A stretch of 64,000 nt of DNA from Stappia sp. (GCA_002722295.1 PBLF01000035.1:143203-207202); one strand, 5' to 3'. Numbered from the stretch's first letter, positions 9,073 through 19,934 are shown. Notes: a model not told the origin generated them from the letters alone. Translations and numbers: made by a program.

Positions 9073-10095
9073 ATGGCCCTGACCGAGACCGACCCCGCGA
9101 CCCCGCTGCTCGACCGCCTCGCCAGTCCGAAGGCGCTCGTCGTCCTCGTGGCGGTGATGTGGCTGCCCCTCATGGCCTATGTCATGGGAGGCCAGAACCT
9201 GTTCGGCGACAGCGCCCGCCTCGTGCTGCTGCCGGCGATCCCGGCAACGCTGCTGCTCTACGTGATCGGGCTCAGGGCCTGCCGCGAGAGCACCGTCGCG
9301 CTGATCGGGCTGACGCTCGTCTTCTTCTGGCTGCTGATGGCGGTCACCGCGCCCTATCTGCCGCTCATGGCCCCCAACAAGCCGATCGCGCCCTTCACCA
9401 CGCCGTTTTCCGAGAAACGCGACGTGTTCTTCTGGCTCGGCACCGATTTCAAGGGGCGCGACATGCTCTCGCGCATGATCTGGGGCTGCCAGAGGGTCCT
9501 TGTGTGGGGCGTGACCGCGACCGCGGTCGCCTATGTGATCGGCGCGCTTTTCGGCCTGATCTCCGGTTACCTGAGCGGCTGGTGGGACGAGGTGATCTCC
9601 TTCGTCGCCAACGTGTTCCTGTCGTTCCCGGTGATGGTGCTGTTCATCGTCATCCTGAACTACCTCGGGCCGTCGGGCTTCAACATCGTGGTGGCGGTGA
9701 CCTTCGCGTCCGCCCCCGCGATCATGCGCATCGTTCGCGGGCTCGCGCTCGACATCAAGACCCGGGACTATGTCTTCGCGGCGCAAACGCGGGGCGAACA
9801 CCCGCTCTACATCATGATCGTGGAGCTTCTGCCCAATGTGCGCGGCCCGATCATCGTCGATGCCTGCCTGCGGCTCGGCTACACGACGGTGGCGATCACC
9901 ACGCTGACGTTCCTGGGCCTTGGCCTGCAGCCGCCGGACCCGGACTGGGGGCTGATGATCCGCGAGAGCGCCAAGACGGCGATGCTGTGGAAGTTCTCCT
10001 ACATGCTGCTCGTGCCGGCGCTTGCCGTGTCGAGCCTGATTCTCGGCTTCAACCTGCTGGCCGACGGCCTCAGGGAAATGAGCCTGCGTGACTGA
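9073..10095 (+). CDS. ABC transporter permease, DppC type
   Basis: A 340-residue partner permease. Two extra N-terminal helices precede the DppC core: FFWLGTDFKGRDMLSRMIWG, the inner-membrane domain, and the coupling-loop region RGLALDIKTRDYVFAAQTRGE. The FLGLGLQPPDPDWGLMI segment near the C-terminus is typical of DppC proteins. AGGAGG directly after the previous stop serves the ATG at 9073; a GTG three bases upstream is the alternative. It overlaps the first codons of the open frame for the fused ATPase, consistent with one transcript. Confidence 0.93.
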   Translation: MALTETDPATPLLDRLASPKALVVLVAVMWLPLMAYVMGGQNLFGDSARLVLLPAIPATLLLYVIGLRACRESTVALIGLTLVFFWLLMAVTAPYLPLMAPNKPIAPFTTPFSEKRDVFFWLGTDFKGRDMLSRMIWGCQRVLVWGVTATAVAYVIGALFGLISGYLSGWWDEVISFVANVFLSFPVMVLFIVILNYLGPSGFNIVVAVTFASAPAIMRIVRGLALDIKTRDYVFAAQTRGEHPLYIMIVELLPNVRGPIIVDACLRLGYTTVAITTLTFLGLGLQPPDPDWGLMIRESAKTAMLWKFSYMLLVPALAVSSLILGFNLLADGLREMSLRD

Positions 10096-10108
10096 GGGGG
10101 CGAGACAC

Positions 10109-12193
10109 ATGAGCGACCAGACACCGGTCCTGGAGTGCCGGAACCTCTGCATTTCCTACTATACGCGTTCGGGCGAAATCCCGGCGGTGGTGGACTTCAA
10201 CCTCAAGCTCATGCCGGGCGAGGCGCATGGCATCGTCGGCGAGAGCGGCTGCGGCAAGTCCACCGTCGCTCTCGCGATCATGCAGTACATGGGCAAGAAC
10301 GGCGCGATCGTCGGTGGCGAGATCCTGTTCGAGGGGCGCGACATGCGCACCATGAGCGAAGAGGAGCTGCGCCAGATCCGGGGATCCAAGATCGCCATGG
10401 TCTACCAGGAGCCCATGGCGTCGCTGAACCCGTCCATGACCATCGGCGACCAGCTCGCCGAGGTTCCGATCTACCACGACGGATTGTCACGCGCGGAGGC
10501 GCTGAAGCTTTCCGCCGACATGCTCGCCAAGGTGCGGCTGCCGGATCCCGAGCGGATCCTCACCTGTTATCCGCACCAGATTTCCGGCGGCCAGCAGCAG
10601 CGCGTGGTGATCGCCATGGCTCTGCTGTCCAACCCGCGATTGCTGCTTCTCGACGAACCGACCACGGCGCTCGACGTGACGGTGGAGGCCGGCATCGTCG
10701 AACTCATCAAGGAGATTGCCGGGGAATTCGGCACCTCCATGATCTACATCTCCCACAACCTCGGCCTGATCCTGGAGACCTGTGACCGGCTCACGGTCAT
10801 GTATTCGGGCGAGGCGGTGGAGGTCGGCGACATCCACGACGTGTTCGAGGAGATGCGTCATCCCTACACGCGCGGCCTGTTCGGTTCCATTCCGCTTCCC
10901 GGCGCTGACAAGAACGCCCATCCCCTCGTGGCGATCCCGGGCCAGCTTCCGCTTCCCCACGAGCGGCCGACGGGGTGCAACTTCGGCCCGCGCTGCAGCT
11001 TCTTCCGCGAGGGCGTTTGCGACACGGGACGCCTCTCCATGCACGTGGTTCCGGGCGACGAGGGGCATCGTGTCCGCTGCGAGCGGTTTGAGGAAATCGA
11101 TTGGGAGCGCGATCTCCCGAAGGGCGAGGCCAAGCCGCCGGTCGAGGCGGGCGAGGTGGTGCTTTCCGTCGAGGACATGACGAAGCACTACGTCATCGAC
11201 GATGGCGGCCTGCTGGTCCTGGGCGGCGAGCAGCGCGCCGTGAAGGCGAATGAAAAGCTGACCTTCTCCGCTCGCGAGGCGGAAACGGTGGCCATCGTCG
11301 GCGAGAGCGGCTGCGGGAAGTCGACCTTCGCCAAGGTGCTCATGGGGCTTGAGGACGCCACCGACGGCAAGGTGCTTCTGGGGGACGTGGAACTCGGCGG
11401 CCTGCCGGTCGACAAGCGGGACGCGAAAACCATCGCCGGACTGCAGATGGTGTTCCAGAACCCGTTCGACACCCTCAATCCGTCACACACGGTCGGCAGT
11501 CAGATCGCCCGTGTCATCCGCAAGTTCGGCGTCGCGCGAGACGAGGGCGAGATCGAGGGGCTGGTCATGCGGCTGCTCGATACGGTGAAGCTGCCGCGCG
11601 AGTTCGCGCGCCGCAAGCCGCGCCAGCTTTCCGGCGGGCAGAAGCAGCGCGTCGGCATCGCGCGCGCCTTTGCCGGCAACCCGAAGGTGGTGATTGCCGA
11701 CGAGCCCGTTTCAGCACTCGATGTCTCGGTGCAGGCGGCCGTCACCGAACTGCTGATGGACATCCAGCGCGAGAACCGCACCACGATGCTGTTCATCAGC
11801 CATGACCTCTCGGTGGTGCGCTATCTCGCCGACCGTGTCGTGGTCATGTATCTGGGACGGATCATGGAGCAGGGCACGACGGAGGAGATCTTCGCGCCGC
11901 CCTATCATCCCTATACCGAGGCGTTGCTCGCCGCCGTTCCCATTGCCGATACCAGCGTCGAGAAGCGCTCGATCGTTTTGAAGGGCGAAATCCCGTCGCC
12001 GGCCAATCCGCCGAAGGGATGCCCGTTCCAGACGCGTTGTCCCTACATGATCGAGGGCACCTGCGACGTTGACCTTCCGCCGGTGCGGACCTTTGCCGAC
12101 GATCACGAGATCGCCTGTCATCTCGATCCCGAAACGCTTGCGGCGATGGAGCCGGTGATCAAGGCGAAGCAACCGGTCGGCGCGACGGGGTAG
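10109..12193 (+). CDS. Fused dual ABC ATPase, DppD-DppF type
   Basis: A 694-residue protein joining the two ATP-hydrolysing subunits of a peptide/nickel-type importer. Half one has Walker A GESGCGKST at about residue 45, signature SGGQQQR and Walker B LLLLDEPT. Half two repeats the set near residue 400 (GESGCGKST, SGGQKQR, VVIADEP). Each half ends in the oligopeptide-transporter C-terminal cysteine motif (CNFGPRCSFFREGVC and CPFQTRCPYMIEGTC), which in relatives carries an Fe-S cluster. I chose the ATG at 10109 behind a GAGGGGG site; an in-frame GTG at 10088 overlaps the permease stop. Only the binding protein of this transporter is damaged. Confidence 0.95.
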   Translation: MSDQTPVLECRNLCISYYTRSGEIPAVVDFNLKLMPGEAHGIVGESGCGKSTVALAIMQYMGKNGAIVGGEILFEGRDMRTMSEEELRQIRGSKIAMVYQEPMASLNPSMTIGDQLAEVPIYHDGLSRAEALKLSADMLAKVRLPDPERILTCYPHQISGGQQQRVVIAMALLSNPRLLLLDEPTTALDVTVEAGIVELIKEIAGEFGTSMIYISHNLGLILETCDRLTVMYSGEAVEVGDIHDVFEEMRHPYTRGLFGSIPLPGADKNAHPLVAIPGQLPLPHERPTGCNFGPRCSFFREGVCDTGRLSMHVVPGDEGHRVRCERFEEIDWERDLPKGEAKPPVEAGEVVLSVEDMTKHYVIDDGGLLVLGGEQRAVKANEKLTFSAREAETVAIVGESGCGKSTFAKVLMGLEDATDGKVLLGDVELGGLPVDKRDAKTIAGLQMVFQNPFDTLNPSHTVGSQIARVIRKFGVARDEGEIEGLVMRLLDTVKLPREFARRKPRQLSGGQKQRVGIARAFAGNPKVVIADEPVSALDVSVQAAVTELLMDIQRENRTTMLFISHDLSVVRYLADRVVVMYLGRIMEQGTTEEIFAPPYHPYTEALLAAVPIADTSVEKRSIVLKGEIPSPANPPKGCPFQTRCPYMIEGTCDVDLPPVRTFADDHEIACHLDPETLAAMEPVIKAKQPVGATG

Positions 12194-12295
12194 AGGAGGC
12201 TGTCCCGCGCCTTTCCCGCGGTGTCATCAACGTGTCATGGTTGCCTGCACATGACCTCGTCACACCGGATTGGCACACAGCAGACAGGGGCGGAC

Positions 12296-12919
12296 ATGAA
12301 CGCAGGCGAAGACACTCTGACCAGCGTGGAGGACCTCGAGGCGATCTACGGCGTTCCGGGCGAGACCTCGACCGTCAAGGAGATCGACTGGGTCAGCAAC
12401 GAATACGCCAGGCTGATGATGGCCTCTCCCTTCGTCGGGCTCGCGACGGTCGGACCGGAGGGGCTCGACTGCTCGCCACGCGGCGACCGGGGGCAGGTCG
12501 TCGAGATCCTGGACCGCAAGACGCTGGCGCTGCCCGACCGGCGCGGCAACAACCGCATCGATTCCCTGCGCAACATCGTGCGTGACCCGCGCGTGGCGCT
12601 CCTGTTTCTCATTCCCGGCAGCGGAACCACATTGCGGGTCAATGGACGCGCGCGCGTCAGCATCGCGCCGGATCTGCTCGAGCGCTTCACCGTGGAGGGC
12701 AAGCCGCCGCGTACGGTGATCGTCATCGAGGTGGAGCGGATCTACTTCCAGTGTGCCCGCGCGGTCGTGCGATCCCAACTCTGGACCGAGGCATCCTGGC
12801 CGGATGTTTCCGACCTGCCGAGCCCGGGGAAAATTCTCGCCGATCTGAGCGACAACCGCGTTGGCGGCGAGGAGTACGACCGGGAATGGCCGGCCCGCGC
12901 CGCCGCCTCGCTCTGGTAG
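12296..12919 (+). CDS. Pyridoxamine 5'-phosphate oxidase-fold flavin protein
   Basis: A 207-residue protein of the PPOX-like split-barrel class, of the subgroup annotated as MSMEG_1061-type FMN-dependent proteins. The barrel shows ARLMMASPFVGLATVGPEGLDCSPRGD, followed by LALPDRRGNNRIDSLRNI and PRVALLFLIPGSGTTLRVNGRA, which line the flavin site in relatives. The substrate is unknown. The ATG at 12296 follows AGGGGCGG; the open frame begins 75 bases earlier without a comparable site. It comes 102 bases after the transporter operon and may be separate from it. Confidence 0.85.
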   Translation: MNAGEDTLTSVEDLEAIYGVPGETSTVKEIDWVSNEYARLMMASPFVGLATVGPEGLDCSPRGDRGQVVEILDRKTLALPDRRGNNRIDSLRNIVRDPRVALLFLIPGSGTTLRVNGRARVSIAPDLLERFTVEGKPPRTVIVIEVERIYFQCARAVVRSQLWTEASWPDVSDLPSPGKILADLSDNRVGGEEYDREWPARAAASLW

Positions 12920-12939
12920 GCCGGTCGCATCGCGCGCAG

Positions 12940-12962
12940 CCGGAGGGCATTACCCCTCCGGT
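12940..12962. terminator. Hairpin between convergent genes
   Basis: CCGGAGGG and CCCTCCGG form an 8-bp stem around CATTACC. It overlaps the stop codon of the minus-strand channel gene and follows the plus-strand PPOX gene, so it could stop either transcript. There is no U tract, so this is weaker than the other terminators listed. Confidence 0.4.
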
Positions 12963-13945
12963 TGGCAGATCTCGTTGCGCCGCATGGCCGTCAGCGTGCG
13001 CACGACAAGAAGCAGGATGATCGCCCACAGCGCCGCGTAGCCGATGTATCCAAGCGCATGGGCGACCGTTTCTCCCGTTCCCTCGGCAAAGAGGGTCGAG
13101 GCGATGGTGAAACCGGCGACGGGGAAGGAATAGGCCCACCACGACATGGCGAAAGGCAGGTGCACCAGCCGCCCGACCTGCGTCAGCGTGATCAGCACGA
13201 ACATCAGTGCTGCGTAATACAGAATGCGCGCGAAGGCATCGACTTCGCCACCGTTGAGCTGAAGCCAGGCAACGAACCCGACGGAGGGCGGGGCGATCAT
13301 GATCACCAGTGTCGGCAGCAGGCGCTCCGGCAGCGGGTTGTGAAAGATCAGCCGGTTGAAGACCAGGGTCAGGAACACCATCCAGAACAGGATCCCGACC
13401 GAAAAGAAGAACCACGACACCTCGACATAGCCGAGACGGACGCCGGCCATGGGTACCAGCACGTTGCCGACGGCGGGAATGAACCAAGCCGGTGTCAGAT
13501 GCGCGGTCTCGAAGGGACGATGGCTGAGCCAGGCCGAAACGACGCCGAGGATGATGGCCAGATGCGCCACCGCGGCAACGACCCAGAGGATATGGGCGAG
13601 CGTGCCGTGCCAGGGAAGGATCGCGGCCGCGATCAGCAGCGCCCCGATGGTGATCGCCGGGAAGAAGGCGATGCGGATCGGATGGTTCCATTCGGCCTTC
13701 AGCGCGTCCGGGTAGCGCAGTCCCTTCGCGATGAACACCGTGCCGATGGCAAGGAAGACAAGCACCGTCACGACGGTGAGTATCTGCCCCGGGACCGGTG
13801 GCAGGTCGAGCGCGTGCTCGATGCGGTGGGTGGCGAGCGTCAGGCCCGAGAGGCCCATGACCACGGCGAAGAAGGTAACCGGATAGTGCGCCAGCCAGGC
13901 GCGCCCGCCTTGTTCCTCGTGTCCGGTAACATCACTCGCGGCCAT
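12950..13945 (-). CDS. TehA/SLAC1-family membrane transporter
   Basis: About 331 residues with roughly ten hydrophobic helices, of the TehA/SLAC1/C4-dicarboxylate (TDT) family of anion channels and exporters. Family landmarks are HYPVTFFAVVMGLSGLTLA at the first helix, the Phe-rich PVTFF gate region, and LTPAWFIPAVGNVLVPMAG and MSWWAYSFPVAGFTIAS in later helices. I chose the ATG at 13945, preceded by GAGGAT and giving a short soluble N-terminus; the longer frame upstream is only the shadow of glmU on the other strand. The ligand (tellurite, small anions or dicarboxylates) is not readable. Confidence 0.88.
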   Translation of the reverse strand: MAASDVTGHEEQGGRAWLAHYPVTFFAVVMGLSGLTLATHRIEHALDLPPVPGQILTVVTVLVFLAIGTVFIAKGLRYPDALKAEWNHPIRIAFFPAITIGALLIAAAILPWHGTLAHILWVVAAVAHLAIILGVVSAWLSHRPFETAHLTPAWFIPAVGNVLVPMAGVRLGYVEVSWFFFSVGILFWMVFLTLVFNRLIFHNPLPERLLPTLVIMIAPPSVGFVAWLQLNGGEVDAFARILYYAALMFVLITLTQVGRLVHLPFAMSWWAYSFPVAGFTIASTLFAEGTGETVAHALGYIGYAALWAIILLLVVRTLTAMRRNEICQPEG

Positions 13946-14111
13946 GGGCTCATCCTCTACATTCAATATTTCGAAAATAGCTCGCCCGAGCCATAGCGCG
14001 GAATCGATTCTCGCGATAGTGCCGGAAAATACCATGTCCGCGCCCTTCGGGCTTGACGCTTGGCGATACTCTCGTCGAAGACAGGCACGAGGATCACCGA
14101 GCGAGGATTTC

Positions 14112-15488
14112 ATGAGCGCACCGACCCGTCTTGCCATCATTCTTGCCGCCGGTCTCGGCACCCGCATGAAGTCCGAGCGGCCGAAGGTGATGCACGAGAT
14201 CGGCGGCCTGTCCCTGGTCGGCCATGTCCTGAAGGCGGTTTCGGCCGCGTCGGTCGAGCGGATCGCGGTGGTGGTGGGGCCGGACATGCCGGCCCTGGTC
14301 TCGGAGGTCGGGCGCCGGGCACCGCAGGCGAGTTGCCACGAGCAGACCGAACGTCTGGGAACGGCCCATGCCGCGCTTGCCGCACGCCCGGCCGCCACGC
14401 CCGTGCCGGACCAGGTCTTCGTGCTTTTCGGCGACACGCCGCTGGTGAGGCCCGGGACGATCGAGCGGATCGGCGCGCGCCTTTCCGCCGGCGCGGATCT
14501 GGTCGTGCTCGGCTTCCAGGCCGCCAACCCCTTCGGCTACGGACGCTTGCTGGAGGAAGGCGGGGAACTCGTCGCCATCCGCGAGGAGAAGGACGCGAGC
14601 GAGGTCGAGCGGCAGGTTGCTTTCTGCAACTCCGGGATCATGGGCTTTTCCGGTGCGCGGTTCCTGGAGATCCTGGATGCCATCGGCAACGACAACGCAA
14701 ACAGCGAATTCTACCTGACCGATGCCGTGGAGGTCGCACGGGGGCTGGGGTTGTCGGTCGCCTCGGAGACCGCGGACGAGGCGGAGGTGCAGGGTATCAA
14801 CACCCGCGCCCAGCTTGCCCGGGTCGAGGCGGATTTCCAGGCCCGGATGCGGCAGCAGGCCATGGACGATGGCGTGACCCTCGTGGCGCCCGAGACAGTG
14901 TTCTTCTCCCATGACACGGTTCTTGCCGCCGACGTCGTGGTCGAGCCGAACGTGGTTTTCGGCCCTGGCGTCAGCGTTGCCCGCGATGCGGTCGTGCGGG
15001 CCTTCTCCCATCTCGAGCAGGCCCGTGTCGGCGAGGGGGCAACGCTTGGCCCCTATGCCCGCCTGCGGCCCGGCGCGGAGATCGGCACCGGCGCGCATAT
15101 CGGCAACTTCGTCGAGGTGAAGAACGCGACGGTCGGCGAGGGCGCCAAGGTGAACCACCTGACCTATGTGGGCGACGCCAGGATCGGCGCGCGCTCGAAC
15201 ATCGGCGCGGGCACGATCACCTGCAACTACGATGGTTTCCTCAAGCATCTGACGGACATCGGCGAGGATGTCTTCGTCGGCTCCAACTCGACTCTGGTCG
15301 CCCCGATCACCATCGGCGACGGCGCCTATCTCGCCGCCGGAGGCACCGTGACGCAGAACGTTCCGGCCGATGCGCTGGTCATTGGCCGCGCACGCCAGGC
15401 GGTCAAGGAGGGGCGCGCAAGCCTGCTCAAGTCGCGCTTCCGCCGCGCCAAGGAGGAAAAGGCGAAGCGGGACAAGGAAAAGGGCTGA
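14112..15488 (+). CDS. glmU: Bifunctional UDP-N-acetylglucosamine pyrophosphorylase / glucosamine-1-phosphate acetyltransferase
   Basis: A 458-residue GlmU making UDP-GlcNAc for peptidoglycan and lipid A. Residues 8-25 carry the uridylyltransferase signature LAAGLGTRMKSERPKVMH. The C-terminal half is a left-handed beta helix of hexapeptide repeats (GPYARLRPGAEIGTGAHIGNFVEVKNA), with KVNHLTYVGDARIG and NIGAGTITCNYDG of the acetyltransferase site. The ATG at 14112 fits the family N-terminus; the frame's earlier start at 13944 would add unrelated residues. It is divergent from the channel gene and converges on the epimerase with only 22 bases between. Confidence 0.97.
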   Translation: MSAPTRLAIILAAGLGTRMKSERPKVMHEIGGLSLVGHVLKAVSAASVERIAVVVGPDMPALVSEVGRRAPQASCHEQTERLGTAHAALAARPAATPVPDQVFVLFGDTPLVRPGTIERIGARLSAGADLVVLGFQAANPFGYGRLLEEGGELVAIREEKDASEVERQVAFCNSGIMGFSGARFLEILDAIGNDNANSEFYLTDAVEVARGLGLSVASETADEAEVQGINTRAQLARVEADFQARMRQQAMDDGVTLVAPETVFFSHDTVLAADVVVEPNVVFGPGVSVARDAVVRAFSHLEQARVGEGATLGPYARLRPGAEIGTGAHIGNFVEVKNATVGEGAKVNHLTYVGDARIGARSNIGAGTITCNYDGFLKHLTDIGEDVFVGSNSTLVAPITIGDGAYLAAGGTVTQNVPADALVIGRARQAVKEGRASLLKSRFRRAKEEKAKRDKEKG

Positions 15489-15510
15489 GAAGCTTCGATC
15501 CGAGGACCGC

Positions 15511-16521
15511 TCAGACCTTGTAGAAGTCGCGGTACCAGTCGACGAAGGCCTTCACGCCGTCCTCGACGCTGGTCTTAGGGCGAAAGCCGGTCGCTTCCGC
15601 CAGATCGTCCACATCCGCCCAGGTGGCGAGCACGTCGCCGGGCTGCATCGGCATGTAGTTGCGGATCGCCTCGACACCACAGGCCGCCTCGATGGCGTCC
15701 ACGTAGCGCAGGAGCTGGACCGGCTCCGAATTGCCGATGTTGAAGATGCGGTAGGGTGCGGTGCTGGTGGCCGGGTCCGGCGTGTCCGCGTCCCAGCCTT
15801 CACCCGGCGCGGCGGGCTTGTCGGCGATGCGCACGATGCCTTCCACGATGTCGTCGATGTAGGTGAAGTCGCGCACCATCTCACCGTGGTTGTAGATGTC
15901 CACCGGCCGGCCTTCCAGGATCGCGCTGGTGAACTTGTAGAGCGCCATGTCGGGTCGGGCCCAGGGGCCGTAGACGGTGAAGAAGCGCAGGCCCGTGAGA
16001 GGAATCCTGAAGAGATGCGCATAGGAATGCGCCATCGCCTCGTTGGCCTTCTTGGTGGCCGCGTACAGCGAGATCGGATGGTTGCCGCCCCGGTGCGGCG
16101 ACAGCGGCATCGCCCCGTCCAGACCGTAGACGGAGGAGGTCGAGGCGAAGACCACATGCTCCACCTCGAACCGGCGGGCCGCTTCCAGAATGGTCAGGAA
16201 GCCAGTGACATTCGCGTCCACATAGGCCTGCGGCGCCTCGAGCGAGTAGCGCACGCCCGGCTGTGCCGCCAGGTGAATGATGCGCTCCGGCCGATGGGCC
16301 ACCATCAGCTCCATCACCGCCTCACGATCTTCCAGCGAAATGCGCGCCTCGGTGAAGTGATTGTTGGCGTTGAGGATCTTGAGCCGGGCTTCCTTCAGTG
16401 CCGGATCGTAGTAGGGGCTGACGCTATCCAGCCCGACCACGTGCCAGCCGTCGGCGAGCAGCCGCTGGCAGACATGAAAGCCGATGAAACCGGCGGAGCC
16501 TGTGACGAGAAGAGTGCGCAT
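15511..16521 (-). CDS. NAD-dependent sugar epimerase, UDP-glucuronate 4-epimerase-like
   Basis: A 336-residue extended short-chain dehydrogenase. The Rossmann motif is GSAGFIG (residues 8-14), followed by SPYYDPALKEARL, characteristic of UDP-glucuronate 4-epimerases (LpsL/CapI type). The catalytic set is STSSVYG and SLYAATK with the Tyr-x-x-x-Lys pair, and FFTVYGPWARPDMALYKF shapes the nucleotide-sugar site. It likely makes UDP-galacturonate for lipopolysaccharide or capsule. It follows galU on the same strand by about 83 bases, which supplies UDP-glucose for the pathway. Confidence 0.92.
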   Translation of the reverse strand: MRTLLVTGSAGFIGFHVCQRLLADGWHVVGLDSVSPYYDPALKEARLKILNANNHFTEARISLEDREAVMELMVAHRPERIIHLAAQPGVRYSLEAPQAYVDANVTGFLTILEAARRFEVEHVVFASTSSVYGLDGAMPLSPHRGGNHPISLYAATKKANEAMAHSYAHLFRIPLTGLRFFTVYGPWARPDMALYKFTSAILEGRPVDIYNHGEMVRDFTYIDDIVEGIVRIADKPAAPGEGWDADTPDPATSTAPYRIFNIGNSEPVQLLRYVDAIEAACGVEAIRNYMPMQPGDVLATWADVDDLAEATGFRPKTSVEDGVKAFVDWYRDFYKV

Positions 16522-16604
16522 GTCTCACCATTCGGGTCCGCGCGGGCGCCATGGCGCGCCCGGCGGCGTTGCATGTGATGCGGGCGCGCTGGCACCCGGT
16601 TGCA

Positions 16605-17486
16605 TCAGGCCTTGAGAAGCTCGGCGAGCAGCGGACGCAGCTCGGCGGCAAGTGTCTGGTCCTCGAGCGCGAAGGCGATGTTCGCGGCCAGGAACCCGGA
16701 CTTGGAGCCGCAATCGTAGGTCTCGCCCTCGAAACGGAAACCGGTGAAGGCTGTCTCGCCCATCAGCGCCAGCATGGCGTCGGTGAGCTGGATCTCGCCG
16801 CCGGCGCCCGTTTCCTGGGTGCCGAGCAGGTCGAAGATGCGCGGTTGGAGGATGTAGCGGCCGTTGATGAACAGATTCGTCGGTGCGGTTCCCGGTGCCG
16901 GCTTTTCCACCATGCCGGTGATGGAGAAGGTGCGGGCGGTCTGCTCGCCCTCGATCTCGACAATGCCGTAGTTGTGGGTCTGGTCCTCCGGCACCGCCTC
17001 CACCGAGATCACGTTGTTGCCGGTCTCGTTATGGATCTCCACCATTTCCGACAGGCAGCCGCGCTCGGACTTCATGAGCATGTCGGGCAGGAGAATCGCG
17101 AAGGGTTCGTCGCCGATGATGTCGCGCGCGCACCAGATCGCGTGGCCAAGGCCCAGCGGCTCCTGCTGGCGGGTGAAGCTGGTGGTGCCCGGGGCCGGGC
17201 GGATCGCCTCCAGAAGCTTCAGCGCGGCCTTCTTGTCGCGTGAGCGAAGCGTGTCCTCCAACTCGTAGGCGATGTCGAAGTGGTCCTCGATCACGTGTTT
17301 GTTGCGCCCGGTGACGAAGACGATGTGCTCGATTCCCGCCGCGCGGGCCTCGTCCACCACGTACTGGATGATCGGGCGGTCGACGATGGTGAGCATTTCC
17401 TTCGGCAGGGCCTTGGTGGCGGGAAGGAAGCGCGTCCCGAGCCCGGCGACGGGAAGGACGGCCTTGCGAATACGCTTCTTCTGCAT
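16605..17486 (-). CDS. galU: UTP-glucose-1-phosphate uridylyltransferase
   Basis: A 293-residue GalU that makes UDP-glucose from glucose-1-phosphate and UTP. The N-terminal nucleotidyltransferase signature is VLPVAGLGTRFLPATKALPKE, the uracil-contacting region is REDQ-like QQEPLGLGHAIWCA, and the middle holds FAILLPDML. The end, FEGETYDCGSKSGFLAANI, is typical of bacterial GalU. The ATG opens right behind the divergent kdsA promoter region. Grouping with the epimerase, kdsA and glmU points to envelope polysaccharide supply. Confidence 0.96.
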   Translation of the reverse strand: MQKKRIRKAVLPVAGLGTRFLPATKALPKEMLTIVDRPIIQYVVDEARAAGIEHIVFVTGRNKHVIEDHFDIAYELEDTLRSRDKKAALKLLEAIRPAPGTTSFTRQQEPLGLGHAIWCARDIIGDEPFAILLPDMLMKSERGCLSEMVEIHNETGNNVISVEAVPEDQTHNYGIVEIEGEQTARTFSITGMVEKPAPGTAPTNLFINGRYILQPRIFDLLGTQETGAGGEIQLTDAMLALMGETAFTGFRFEGETYDCGSKSGFLAANIAFALEDQTLAAELRPLLAELLKA

Positions 17487-17721
17487 TCGTTCTCTTTTCC
17501 GGTCGGTGCTTCGTCAGTGTTCTGTCGCCGCCGTCTCCGCCCTGTGCGGCGACACGTGCGACAGGGGTTGGCGCCCCCAAGTCCCTGCCACATCTTCCTA
17601 TCGCGAAAGAAGAGGAGAACCAAGCGCGGCGGCAGAGCTTGCGTCCGCGGGTGCGAGCGAATACTGAACGGGCGGGGGAAACGGTGCGTGCCCGCGCGCC
17701 AGCCACAGGAGCGTCCGCCGC

Positions 17722-18573
17722 ATGGCCACCAACTGCAATTCAACCGTCACCGTCGGCAATGTGAGCTTCGCCCAGGAAGCTCCGTTCTCGCTGATCGCCG
17801 GGCCCTGCCAGATGGAGAGCCGGGCGCATGTGCTGGAGTGCGCGGCTGCGGTGAAGGAGATCGCCGGGGAGCTGGGCATCGGCGTCGTGTTCAAGGCGTC
17901 CTTCGACAAGGCGAACCGCACCTCGCTTTCGGCAAGCCGGGGCGTGGGCATGGATGAGGCGCTGCCGGTCTTCGCCGAGATTCGCGAGACCTACGGAATG
18001 CCGGTGCTGACCGACATTCACTCGGCCGACCAGTGCGCGCCCGTCGCCGAGGCCGTCGATGTGCTGCAGATTCCCGCCTTCCTGTGCCGGCAGACGGACA
18101 TTCTCGTCGCCGCCGCGAAGACGGGCGCCGTGGTCAACGTCAAGAAGGGCCAGTTCCTCGCGCCCTGGGACATGCGGAACGTCCTGACCAAGATCGTCGA
18201 GAGCGGAAACCCGAACGTGCTCCTGACCGAGCGCGGCGCCTCCTTCGGCTACAACACGCTGGTGTCCGACATGCGCGCGCTGCCGGTGATGGCCGCGACC
18301 GGCGCGCCGGTCGTGTTCGACGCCACCCATTCGGTGCAGCAACCGGGCGGCAAGGGCGGCTCCTCCGGCGGCGAGCGCAACATGGTGGCGGTTCTGGCGC
18401 GTGCCGCCGTTGCCGTGGGCGTCGCCGGCGTCTTCATCGAGACCCATCCCGACCCGGACAACACCATTTCCTCCGACGGCCCGAACATGATCGCGCTCAA
18501 GGACCTGAAGGACCTGCTCCAGGACCTCCAGGCCTTCGACAAGGTCGCCAAGTCGCGGCCGCGCGGCCTCTGA
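17722..18573 (+). CDS. kdsA: 3-deoxy-8-phosphooctulonate (Kdo-8-P) synthase
   Basis: A 283-residue KdsA condensing phosphoenolpyruvate with arabinose-5-phosphate to Kdo-8-phosphate for the lipopolysaccharide core. It shows FSLIAGPCQMES near residue 18, FKASFDKANRTS, GMPVLTDIHS, VNVKKGQFLAPWDM, LTERGASFGYN and FDATHSVQQPGG, all conserved in the family; the IAGPC and KASFDKANR segments contact phosphoenolpyruvate. It precedes eno by 86 bases on the same strand, and enolase makes its substrate, so the pair is biochemically sensible as well as a common arrangement in alphaproteobacteria. Confidence 0.97.
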   Translation: MATNCNSTVTVGNVSFAQEAPFSLIAGPCQMESRAHVLECAAAVKEIAGELGIGVVFKASFDKANRTSLSASRGVGMDEALPVFAEIRETYGMPVLTDIHSADQCAPVAEAVDVLQIPAFLCRQTDILVAAAKTGAVVNVKKGQFLAPWDMRNVLTKIVESGNPNVLLTERGASFGYNTLVSDMRALPVMAATGAPVVFDATHSVQQPGGKGGSSGGERNMVAVLARAAVAVGVAGVFIETHPDPDNTISSDGPNMIALKDLKDLLQDLQAFDKVAKSRPRGL

Positions 18574-18659
18574 CAGTTTCACACGGGGGCGGGCGAGGGC
18601 GGTTTCGTCCGCGCCCGTGCTCCAGGTCCCTTGCCAGTCCCACCTCCAGGGAGACGAGA

Positions 18660-19934
<1,275 letters not shown>

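Noticed and set aside
13946..14527. Extended N-terminus of the TehA/SLAC1 frame
   Set aside because: The extra residues are the antisense of glmU; the membrane fold begins at the ATG at 13945.
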